Below are positions 4,921-10,314 of a stretch of DNA of 10,314 nt, one piece after another (the stretch's first letter is position 1; every line of letters begins with the position of its first letter). The DNA is from JADDRA01 sp035553895 (GTDB taxonomy: Bacteria; Actinomycetota; Acidimicrobiia; Acidimicrobiales; CADCSY01). The stretch is from positions 1 through 10,314 of the forward strand of contig DATMJI010000132.1 in NCBI GenBank assembly GCA_035553895.1. The letters run 5' to 3'. The notes below the pieces were generated by a model that was not told the DNA's origin, did not search any database, and worked only from the letters and a program-made list of their open reading frames with translations. Position numbers and translations under genes: made by a program.

Positions 4921-6675
4921 GTGGTGCGGGTGCTGCCCGACGTCCCCGCCATCGACCGGCCCTTCGACTATCTGGTCCCCGCCACCCTGGCCGACCGGAT
5001 CGAGCCGGGCACGGTCGTGCGGGTCGCCCTTCACGGCCGGCGGGTACGGGGTTGGGTGGTGGCCATCGGCGTGGAGCCGGTGGCCGGCGTCGGACTCCGC
5101 CCCGTAGCGCGCATCACCGGCCGGGGCCCGGGGCCCGAGCTGATCGAGCTGGCCGGCTGGGCCGCCTGGCGCTGGGCGGGCCGGCGGGTCCACTTCCTGC
5201 GGGCGGCCACCCCGCGCACCGCCGTGGTCGGCCTGCCCGCCCGCCCCCACGCCCCGGGTGGCGATCCCGAGGTGGGCTGGGTCCGGGCCCTGGCCGAAGA
5301 GGGGTTGTCCCACCACCACGCCGTGCTGCGGCTGCCGCCGGCTGCCGACGCCCTGGCCGTGGTGCAGGCGGCGGCCCGGCAGGGGTCGACGCTGGTCGTG
5401 GTGGCCTCCCTGGCCGGGGCCGCGGATCTGGCCACCCGGCTGCGCTCGGCCGGCGAGGCCGTGGCCCTGCTCCCCGGCGGCTGGGCCCAGGCGGCCGCCG
5501 GCGCCCGGGTGGTGGTGGGGGCCCGGGCGGCGGCCTGGGCGCCGGTGGTCGACCTGGGCGCCGCCGTGGTGCTCGACGAGCACGACGAGGCCCACCAGAG
5601 CGAGGCCGCCCCCACCTGGCACGCCCGGGAGGTGGTGGCCGAACGCACCCGCCGGGCGGGCGCTCGTTGCCTGTGGGTATCGCCCTGCCCCTCGCTGGAG
5701 GCGCTCTCGGCGGCGCCCCTGGTCACGGCGTCCCGGGCCGAGGAGCGCCGGGGGTGGCCGGTGGTCGACGTGGTCGACCGCCGCCGGGAGGAGCCCATGC
5801 GGGCCGGGCTCTACGCCCCGCACCTGGTCGAGCTGCTGCGCCGGGCGGCCGCAGCCGCCCAGCCCGGGGAGGGACCGCAGGCCGTCTGCGTGCTCAACCG
5901 CAAGGGGCGCGCCGCCCTGTCGGTGTGTGGTTCGTGCGCCGAGGTGGCCGCCTGCGAGCGGTGCCAGGCGGCGGTGATCGCCGGGGAGGGCGACGACCTG
6001 GTCTGCCGCCGGTGCCGATCGGTCCGGCCGTCGCTGTGCCTGGCGTGCGGGAGCACCCGCCTCAAGCGCCTGCGCCCGGGGGTGCGCCGTGCCCGCGAGG
6101 ACCTCGAGCACCTCACCGGGGTGGCCGTGGCCGAGGTGAGCGCCGACGTGGCCGCCGACGGGGGCGTGCCGCCGGCGGCCATCGTGGTGGGTACCGAAGC
6201 CGTCCTCCACCGCCACCTGCGTCCCCGCCTGGTCGCCTTCTTGGACCTCGACGCCGAGTTGCTGGCTCCCCGGTACCGGGCGGCCGAACAGGCGATGGCC
6301 CTGCTGGCCCGGGCGGCCCGGCTGCTCGGCGGCCGCACCGGTGGGGGGCGCCTGGTCCTCCAGACCCGCCTGCCGGGCCACGAGGTCGTCCTCGGAGCCC
6401 TCCACGCCGACCCGGGGCGGGTGGCGGCAGCCGAGCGGGACCGCCGGTCCTTGCTGCGCCTGCCGCCGGCCGGTGCGCTGGCGGTGGTGTCGGGTCCGCC
6501 CGCGCCCGGCTACGCCGAAGCCGTCGCCGGCCAGCCCGGTGTCGAGGTCCTCGGCCCCGACCGTGACCGCTGGCTCGTCCGGGCGGCCGACCATGCCACC
6601 CTCTGCGACGCCCTGGCCGCCACTCCCCGGCCGCCCGGGCTCCTCCGGGTGGCGGTCGATCCTCCCCGCCTCTAG
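4921..6675 (+). CDS. priA: Primosomal protein N' (PriA), actinobacterial form lacking helicase motifs
   Basis: A 584-residue protein related to PriA, which restarts stalled replication forks. The N-terminal DNA-binding domain is recognised from VRVLPDVPAIDRPFDYLVP at residues 2-20. The zinc-binding region is complete, with four CxxC pairs at Cys336/339, 345/348, 362/365 and 373/376. In contrast, no Walker A (GxGKT) is present where expected, around 135-160 (HAVLRLPPAADALAVV), and the DEEH box is degenerate, VLDEHDEAH at 217-225. Loss of helicase motifs is known for actinobacterial PriA proteins, so it may load the primosome without unwinding DNA. GTG 4921 is chosen because the family sequence begins there; GTG 4924 or 4930, or GTG 4858 with a disordered extension, are alternatives. 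The only nearby Shine-Dalgarno candidates are poor (AGGGA at 4904-4908). Confidence 0.88.
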   Translation: MVRVLPDVPAIDRPFDYLVPATLADRIEPGTVVRVALHGRRVRGWVVAIGVEPVAGVGLRPVARITGRGPGPELIELAGWAAWRWAGRRVHFLRAATPRTAVVGLPARPHAPGGDPEVGWVRALAEEGLSHHHAVLRLPPAADALAVVQAAARQGSTLVVVASLAGAADLATRLRSAGEAVALLPGGWAQAAAGARVVVGARAAAWAPVVDLGAAVVLDEHDEAHQSEAAPTWHAREVVAERTRRAGARCLWVSPCPSLEALSAAPLVTASRAEERRGWPVVDVVDRRREEPMRAGLYAPHLVELLRRAAAAAQPGEGPQAVCVLNRKGRAALSVCGSCAEVAACERCQAAVIAGEGDDLVCRRCRSVRPSLCLACGSTRLKRLRPGVRRAREDLEHLTGVAVAEVSADVAADGGVPPAAIVVGTEAVLHRHLRPRLVAFLDLDAELLAPRYRAAEQAMALLARAARLLGGRTGGGRLVLQTRLPGHEVVLGALHADPGRVAAAERDRRSLLRLPPAGALAVVSGPPAPGYAEAVAGQPGVEVLGPDRDRWLVRAADHATLCDALAATPRPPGLLRVAVDPPRL

Positions 6676-6698
6676 GCCGGCCAGCGCCCGCTGCGGCC
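6675..6698. terminator. Weak hairpin between convergent priA and trmH-like genes
   Basis: The 25-base gap between the convergent genes contains GGCCG (6675-6679) that can pair with CGGCC (6694-6698), enclosing AGC/GCT (6683-6685 with 6690-6692). It could act as a shared terminator, but the stems are short and there are no T-runs. GC composition alone could explain it. Confidence 0.25.
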
Positions 6699-6700
6699 GC

Positions 6701-7240
6701 TCACGGGGGGTCGGGGAGGGCCGTCCACTCGCGGCGCCGCAACTCGTAGACGGCGATGGTGGCGGCGTGGGCCACGTTGAGCGATCCCACCCGGCCCAGC
6801 TGGGGGATGTAGGCCACGGCGTCGCAGGCGCCGAGCACCGACGGCGACAGCCCCCGGTGTTCGTGGCCGAGGGCGACACAGACGTCGGCCGGCAGGGGGA
6901 GGCGGTGCAGGGGCTCGGCCCCGTCGGCCAGCTCCAGGCCGAGGAGGAAGTACCCCGCCTCTCGGGCGGCGGTCACCGCATCGTCCTCGCCGGGATGGGT
7001 GCTCCAGGTGAGGTAACGCTCCGTACCCAGTGACGTCTTGTGGGCCTTGGCGTGGTCGGGGGCCACGGTGGCGCCGGCCAGGTAGAGGTGCTCGACCCGC
7101 TGGGCGGCGGCCAGGCGCACGATGGCGCCCACGTTGAAGGGCGTCTGTACCGAGTCGAGCAGCAGGGCGACCCGGCCACCCGGGCGCTGGCGCCAGCGGC
7201 GGTGGAGGCGCTTGAGCTCGGTGTCGCTCAGGCTTCGCAC
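6701..7240 (-). CDS. SpoU/TrmH-family RNA 2'-O-methyltransferase
   Basis: A 179-residue protein of the SPOUT superfamily, which methylates ribose 2'-OH groups in tRNA or rRNA using S-adenosylmethionine bound in a trefoil knot. All three SpoU motifs are visible: motif 1, PFNVGAIVR at residues 34-42, with Asn36 and catalytic Arg42; motif 2, ALGHEHRGLS at 123-132, with Glu127; and motif 3, IPQLGRVGSLNVAHAATIA at 145-163, with Ser153 and Asn155. It consists of little more than the catalytic domain, without an N-terminal RNA-binding domain such as the L30e-like one of RlmB. The start GTG at 7240 overlaps the end of the upstream methyltransferase by 13 bases, so the pair is one transcript. Whether the target is tRNA or rRNA cannot be read from sequence. 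Confidence 0.88.
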   Translation of the reverse strand: MRSLSDTELKRLHRRWRQRPGGRVALLLDSVQTPFNVGAIVRLAAAQRVEHLYLAGATVAPDHAKAHKTSLGTERYLTWSTHPGEDDAVTAAREAGYFLLGLELADGAEPLHRLPLPADVCVALGHEHRGLSPSVLGACDAVAYIPQLGRVGSLNVAHAATIAVYELRRREWTALPDPP

Positions 7241-7839
7241 GGCCCCACCGGGGAGGCGACCTCGAGGAGCCGGTAGCCCATGCGGGAGCGCCGGCGGCGG
7301 GTCGGGTAGCCCCGGGCGTCGAGCCAGGCGGCCAGGGAGTCGGCCCCGAGGTGTTTGTGCACGACCAGCTGGGCCCGCCCCCCGGGCTCGAGGCGGCCCA
7401 GCCAGCGGGCCAGCAGCTGGTGGAGAGCCGCCTTGCCGATGCGCACCGGGGGATTGGACCAGATGGCGGCGAAGCGCAGCTCGGCGGGAACGTCCTCCGG
7501 GGTGACGGGGCGGACGTGGGGGCACCCGGCCGCCTCGGCGTTGGCCGCCGTCAGGGCCAGGGCCCGGCGGTTCACGTCGAGGGCCCAGACGGTGGCGGCG
7601 GGGGAGCGGGCCGCCAGGGTGAGGGCCACGGCACCGTAGCCGCACCCGAGGTCGAGCAGGTTTCCCTCGGCCGGCGGGGCGGGCGCTTCCAGGAGGAGGA
7701 GCTTGGTCCCGGGGTCCACACCATCGCGGGAGAAGACCCCCCGGTCGGTGGTGAGGGAGAGGGTGAGGTCGGGGAGGACGAGGCGTACCTGGCGCCGATC
7801 CGACGGGGCGAGGGGGTCGGCGTCGAAGTAGTGGCTCAC
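7228..7839 (-). CDS. RsmC-like class I methyltransferase (MTS domain), probable rRNA guanine N2-methyltransferase
   Basis: A 203-residue Rossmann-fold methyltransferase. Seen features are the N-terminal HYFDADPLAPSD at residues 3-14 with TDRGVFSRDGVDPGTKLLL at 31-49, characteristic of the MTS (methyltransferase small) domain; motif I LLDLGCGYGA at 61-70; motif II acidic Asp88 in ALDVN; and SNPP at 128-131, the N-P-P-type motif of enzymes that modify exocyclic amino groups of guanine. E. coli RsmC, which methylates 16S rRNA G1207, has a second degenerate copy of the domain; this protein has only one, as in many actinobacterial homologues. Target is therefore inferred. The GTG at 7839 is preceded by a TAGCGT hexamer on the same strand. 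It leads a two-gene operon with the SpoU enzyme. Confidence 0.85.
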   Translation of the reverse strand: MSHYFDADPLAPSDRRQVRLVLPDLTLSLTTDRGVFSRDGVDPGTKLLLLEAPAPPAEGNLLDLGCGYGAVALTLAARSPAATVWALDVNRRALALTAANAEAAGCPHVRPVTPEDVPAELRFAAIWSNPPVRIGKAALHQLLARWLGRLEPGGRAQLVVHKHLGADSLAAWLDARGYPTRRRRSRMGYRLLEVASPVGPCEA

Positions 7840-7849
7840 CGGCCGGGCA

Positions 7850-7855
7850 ACGCTA
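7850..7855 (-). promoter_or_regulatory. Putative -10 hexamer of the methyltransferase operon
   Basis: Read on the minus strand, TAGCGT ends ten bases before GTG 7839. With the usual start site about seven bases after the hexamer, the transcript would have a leader of only a few bases. No Shine-Dalgarno is seen in the spacer. It lies in the 69-base divergent gap. Confidence 0.4.
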
Positions 7856-7874
7856 CCACGCCTGCTCCCTCGGC

Positions 7875-7880
7875 TACCGT
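7875..7880 (+). promoter_or_regulatory. Putative -10 hexamer of the glutamate-cysteine ligase-like operon
   Basis: TACCGT fits TANNNT and would give a start near 7887, leaving a short leader that includes the AGGAG site at 7895-7899. Its distance of about 20 bases from the opposing TAGCGT means the two divergent promoters could interfere with each other. No -35 is evident. Confidence 0.4.
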
Positions 7881-7894
7881 CGCTGGGTCGAGCC

Positions 7895-7899
7895 AGGAG
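7895..7899 (+). promoter_or_regulatory. Ribosome binding site deciding the start of the GCS2 gene
   Basis: AGGAG stands nine bases before GTG 7909. It supports that start even though the reading frame stays open far upstream across the opposite-strand methyltransferase. Confidence 0.6.
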
Positions 7900-7908
7900 A
7901 GGGCCAGC

Positions 7909-9069
7909 GTGCGCATCGAGTTCAACGCCTCCGACCGGGCCAGCCTGGGCATCGAGATGGAGCTGGAGGTGGTCGATCTCGTCTCCCGGGAGCTGGTGGG
8001 CGCCGCCGGGGAGCTGCTGGCGGACATGGGCCGGGGCCACCCCGGAGGCGAGCACCCCAAGGCCAAGCACGAGCTCTTCGAGTCGACCGTGGAGATCATC
8101 ACCGGCGTCTGCGCCGATGTGGCCGAGGCCCGGGCCGACCTGGAGACCACCCTGGCCGAGCTGGCTGGGCACGCCGCCGCCCGGGGGGCGGGGCTGATCT
8201 GCTCCGGCAGCCACCCCTTCACCGACTGGGCCACCCAGCAGGTCAGCCCCAACCCCCGCTACCACCAGCTGGTGCAGGAGATGCAGTGGTTGGCCCGGCG
8301 CCTGGCCATCTTCGGCATCCACGTCCACGTCGGCGTGCGCTCGGCCGAGAAGGCCATCGCCATCGCCAACGGGCTGTGCGCCTACCTCCCGCACTTCCTG
8401 GCCATCTCGGCGTCGAGCCCCTACTGGATGGGCGAGGACACGGGGCTGGCCTCGGCCCGCTCCAAGGTCTTCGAATCCCTGCCCATGGCCGGACTGCCCC
8501 ACCTGCTGAACGACTGGCAGGAGTTCGAGGGCTTCATGACCACGCTGGTGCGCTCCAAGGCCATCACCTCGATCCGGGAGGTGTGGTGGGACATCCGACC
8601 CCACCCCGACTTCGGTACGGTGGAGCTGCGGGTCTGTGACGGCGTGCCCCGCCTCAGCGAGGTGGCGGCCCTGGCGGCGCTGGCCCAGTGCCTGGTGGAG
8701 TCCATGGATGCCGGCCTCGACATGGGGTTGGTGCCGGCGGTGCCCCGGGCGTGGATCATTCGGGAGAACAAGTGGAAGGCGGCCCGGTACGGGATGGAAG
8801 CGGAGATCATCGTCGACGACGAGGGTGACCTGCGCCCCCTACGAGAGGTCACCGGTGAGCTGGTCGACCGGCTGGCGCCGGTGGCCAGGCGCCTCGGCTG
8901 CGAGGCGGAGCTGGCGTCGGTGGCGGCGGTCATCGACCAGGGCCCGAGCTACGCCCGCCAGCGGGCCCTCGTGGCCAGCGGCTCCTCCCTCGTTGACGTG
9001 GTCGATGCCCTGCTGAGCGAGCTGCGCACCGACCGGCCGGTGGCCCCCGTGCCGGTCCCGGGAACGTGA
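7909..9069 (+). CDS. GCS2-family glutamate-cysteine ligase-like carboxylate-amine ligase (YbdK/EgtA type)
   Basis: A 386-residue enzyme of the glutamate-cysteine ligase family 2, which activates the gamma-carboxyl of glutamate with ATP and joins it to an amine such as cysteine. Seen motifs are SLGIEMELEVVD at residues 12-23 (metal/ATP-binding Glu16 and Glu18), GIHVHVG at 136-142, SASSPYWMGEDTG at 167-179 followed by SARSKVFESLP, WWDIRPHPDFGTVELRVCD at 226-244, and ENKWKAARYG at 286-295. Length fits the YbdK group. The true substrate is uncertain: YbdK has only weak glutamate-cysteine ligase activity, while EgtA makes gamma-glutamylcysteine for ergothioneine; no other egt gene is in the window. 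GTG 7909 has an AGGAG site. The stop overlaps the ATG of the hydrolase gene (TGATG), implying coupled expression. Confidence 0.88.
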   Translation: MRIEFNASDRASLGIEMELEVVDLVSRELVGAAGELLADMGRGHPGGEHPKAKHELFESTVEIITGVCADVAEARADLETTLAELAGHAAARGAGLICSGSHPFTDWATQQVSPNPRYHQLVQEMQWLARRLAIFGIHVHVGVRSAEKAIAIANGLCAYLPHFLAISASSPYWMGEDTGLASARSKVFESLPMAGLPHLLNDWQEFEGFMTTLVRSKAITSIREVWWDIRPHPDFGTVELRVCDGVPRLSEVAALAALAQCLVESMDAGLDMGLVPAVPRAWIIRENKWKAARYGMEAEIIVDDEGDLRPLREVTGELVDRLAPVARRLGCEAELASVAAVIDQGPSYARQRALVASGSSLVDVVDALLSELRTDRPVAPVPVPGT

Positions 9070-9839
9070 TGGCAGCCGGGATGCGCCCGCTCATCGCCCT
9101 GCCCGCCGGGCGCATGGAGGCGGCCCGCATCGAGAACTGGGGTCCCGACGCCTACCTGGTGGCCGAGCCCTACGTGGCCGCCCTGCGCCGGGCGGGCGCC
9201 CGCCCGCTGATCCTGGCCGGGCGGGAGGCGGACCCGCCGGAGGAGGTGCTGGCGCCCTTCGACGGGCTCCTGCTGGCCGGAGGCGGCGACGTCGACCCCG
9301 GGCGCTACGCCACCCGTTCGGACGAACGGGTCTACGGCATCGACGCCGATCGTGACGACCTCGAGCTGGCCCTGGCCCGTCACGCCCTCGATCACGGCAT
9401 CCCGGTGCTGGCCATCTGCCGGGGCCTTCAGGTGGTCAACGTGGTCTGCGGGGGGTCGTTGCACCAGCACCTGCCCGATCCCCTGGGCCGAGGGTCCCAC
9501 GGCGACCCGACGACGGGTGTCCTCGTCACCCACGGGGTGGAGGTCACGCCGGGCAGCCGGCTGGCGAGCGCCGCCGGATCCCACCGCCTGGCCTCGTGCA
9601 CGTCGGTGCACCACCAGGGGGTCGACCAGCTGGGCCGGGGCCTGGTGGCGGTGGGGTGGAGCGACGACGGTCTGGTGGAGGCGCTGGAGCCGGCGGGCGG
9701 CCACGGTTGGCTGGTGGCGGTCCAGTGGCACCCCGAGATCACCGCCGCCGACGATCCCCAGCAGCAGGTGCTCTTCGACGCCTTCGTCGAGGCCGCCCGG
9801 GCCCGGGCGGCGTCCGCCGCCGGCGTGGCCAGCTCGTAG
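9069..9839 (+). CDS. Gamma-glutamyl hydrolase, peptidase C26 / PuuD-like class I glutamine amidotransferase
   Basis: A 256-residue protein of the gamma-glutamyl-GABA hydrolase (PuuD) family, which cuts gamma-glutamyl amide bonds with a Cys-His-Glu triad. The nucleophile elbow AICRGLQVVNV at residues 115-125 gives Cys117; the other members are His221 and Glu223 in VQWHPE at 218-223. DGLLLAGGGDVDPGRY at 65-80, GGSLHQHLP at 128-136 and SVHHQGVD at 179-186 are also typical of the family. No signal peptide or membrane segment is seen, so it is cytoplasmic. ATG 9069 shares its A with the TGA stop of the GCS2 gene; ATG 9081 is an alternative giving MRPLIALP. The substrate is unknown, but coupling to a gamma-glutamyl ligase suggests that it acts on the ligase product or a derivative. 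Confidence 0.9.
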   Translation: MAAGMRPLIALPAGRMEAARIENWGPDAYLVAEPYVAALRRAGARPLILAGREADPPEEVLAPFDGLLLAGGGDVDPGRYATRSDERVYGIDADRDDLELALARHALDHGIPVLAICRGLQVVNVVCGGSLHQHLPDPLGRGSHGDPTTGVLVTHGVEVTPGSRLASAAGSHRLASCTSVHHQGVDQLGRGLVAVGWSDDGLVEALEPAGGHGWLVAVQWHPEITAADDPQQQVLFDAFVEAARARAASAAGVASS

Positions 9840-9842
9840 GGT
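9837..9842 (+). promoter_or_regulatory. Putative -10 hexamer of a leaderless promoter before the small unknown gene
   Basis: TAGGGT begins with the TAG stop of the hydrolase gene and ends six bases before ATG 9849. The sequence and arrangement match the site in front of mihF almost exactly. No -35 and no Shine-Dalgarno are seen. Confidence 0.45.
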
Positions 9843-9848
9843 CGCCGG

Positions 9849-10199
9849 ATGGCGGCGACGGAGGTGGTGGAAGCATTCGCCGCCCGCCGGACCCCGCCCG
9901 GCGATCCGGCCTACGGCGCCGAGGGCGACGCCTTGATGGTCGACGGGTGGTGGCCCGCCGCCTTGTGGCTGGGACCCAACACCTGCCTGGTGCGCCTGGA
10001 CGAGGGCCCGCGGGCGCCCCTTGCCGACTCCCTGAGAACGGCGCTCACCGGCGCCGGCCTGGAACCGCTGCACCGGGACCTGGATGCCGCCACCGAGGCG
10101 GTGAGCGCCTACCGCCTCGGTGTGGTGGGGGGCCGGTGGCAGGCCTGGGCCACCAGCGAGTCGGCCGGCGTGGCCGACATCAGCGCCGCCGCGCTCTAG
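9849..10199 (+). CDS. Small hypothetical protein downstream of the gamma-glutamyl enzymes
   Basis: A 116-residue protein that I do not recognise. It begins MAATEVVEAFAARRTPPG, has a hydrophobic, tryptophan-rich centre (LMVDGWWPAALWLGPNTCLV, residues about 29-48), then an amphipathic helix-like part (LADSLRTALTGAGLEPL, 58-74) and a strand-like end (AYRLGVVGGRWQAW, 87-100). There is no signal peptide, convincing membrane helix or metal-binding motif; one cysteine (Cys46) is present. Base composition and codon choice resemble the neighbours, which supports it being a real gene. ATG 9849 is nine bases after the hydrolase stop and fits a leaderless promoter. It may belong with the two upstream genes or be independently expressed. 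Confidence 0.7.
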   Translation: MAATEVVEAFAARRTPPGDPAYGAEGDALMVDGWWPAALWLGPNTCLVRLDEGPRAPLADSLRTALTGAGLEPLHRDLDAATEAVSAYRLGVVGGRWQAWATSESAGVADISAAAL

Positions 10200-10217
10200 C
10201 CGCCACGGGGTCCCGGG

Positions 10218-10314
10218 CTACCCACTCACCGGGTTGATGGGAACGATCTCGGTCGTGCTCGGGCTGGGCCGAGGGATGGTGATGGGGGGGAGGGTGCTGG
10301 GCGTGGTCGTGGTC
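10218..10314 (-). CDS. C-terminal end of a Thr/Pro-rich protein (5' part outside window)
   Basis: On the minus strand the window edge opens into a frame that reads about 31 residues to a TAG stop at 10220-10218. The residues begin TTTTPSTLPPITIPRP and end TTEIVPINPVSG. Such Thr/Pro/Ser-rich tails are common at the ends of secreted or membrane proteins of GC-rich actinobacteria, where they act as disordered linkers. The gene would converge on the small hypothetical gene with an 18-base gap. Only composition supports it, and the function cannot be told from this piece. Confidence 0.5.
   Translation of the reverse strand, partial: TTTTPSTLPPITIPRPSPSTTEIVPINPVSG

Noticed and set aside
6675..6700. 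GGCCGGCC and GCGGCCGC palindromes as special sites
   Set aside because: These short GC palindromes are expected from base composition; only the weak possible hairpin was kept.
4861..6879. Very long open frame on the minus strand opposite priA
   Set aside because: Its product is Pro/Gly/His/Arg-rich low-complexity sequence without motifs, whereas the plus strand encodes recognisable PriA. Long antisense frames are expected in GC-rich coding DNA.
7351..7908. Upstream in-frame extension of the GCS2 gene across the methyltransferase
   Set aside because: The family begins near the SLGIEMELE motif, GTG 7909 has a good AGGAG site, and the extension would be antisense to a well-supported methyltransferase.
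1..10314. CRISPR arrays, insertion sequences, phage genes, toxin-antitoxin or defence systems
   Set aside because: No spaced direct repeats, transposase, integrase or nuclease-like motifs were seen; the genes are housekeeping or metabolic and uniform in composition.

Overview
The window is a GC-rich bacterial chromosomal segment with tightly packed genes, short intergenic gaps and frequent GTG/TTG starts. It carries an actinobacterial integration host factor (mIHF), a primosomal PriA protein without recognisable helicase motifs, and the gene order pyrD-pyrF-mihF-gmk-rpoZ-coaBC-metK-priA. Together these place it in the Actinomycetota. The wording of the omega subunit (MMNPAIEELLERVDSKF) and of guanylate kinase suggests a deep lineage such as Acidimicrobiia, but that is an inference from memory of the families. 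No phage, transposon, CRISPR, tRNA or rRNA signal was seen, and no gap between genes exceeds 300 bases.

Layout, plus strand, 1-6675: the 3' end of pyrD; pyrF, coupled to it by an ATGA overlap; mihF; gmk (TTG start right after the mihF stop); a 190-base gap holding a large inverted repeat; rpoZ; coaBC; metK (ATGA overlap with coaBC); a second large inverted repeat; and priA. These genes serve pyrimidine synthesis, nucleoid structure, GDP supply, RNA polymerase assembly, coenzyme A synthesis, S-adenosylmethionine supply and replication restart. Minus strand, 6701-7839: two RNA-methyltransferase-like genes in one overlapping pair, an RsmC-like class I enzyme followed by a SpoU/TrmH-type SPOUT enzyme, converging on priA. 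Plus strand, 7909-10199: a GCS2-family glutamate-cysteine ligase-like enzyme divergent from the methyltransferases, a translationally coupled class I glutamine-amidotransferase-like (peptidase C26, PuuD-type) hydrolase, and a small unrecognised protein. At the right edge the Thr/Pro-rich C-terminus of a minus-strand gene enters the window.

Most of the window is ordinary housekeeping sequence and I see no convincing new multi-gene system. The points most worth a second look are: (i) three genes preceded by a TANNNT hexamer only 6-7 bases before the ATG, the arrangement of leaderless promoters, two of which reuse the TAG stop codon of the upstream gene; (ii) two long inverted repeats after gmk and metK without U-tracts; (iii) a coupled gamma-glutamyl ligase/hydrolase pair with a small unknown gene behind it; (iv) lineage-specific changes in Gmk, CoaBC and PriA.
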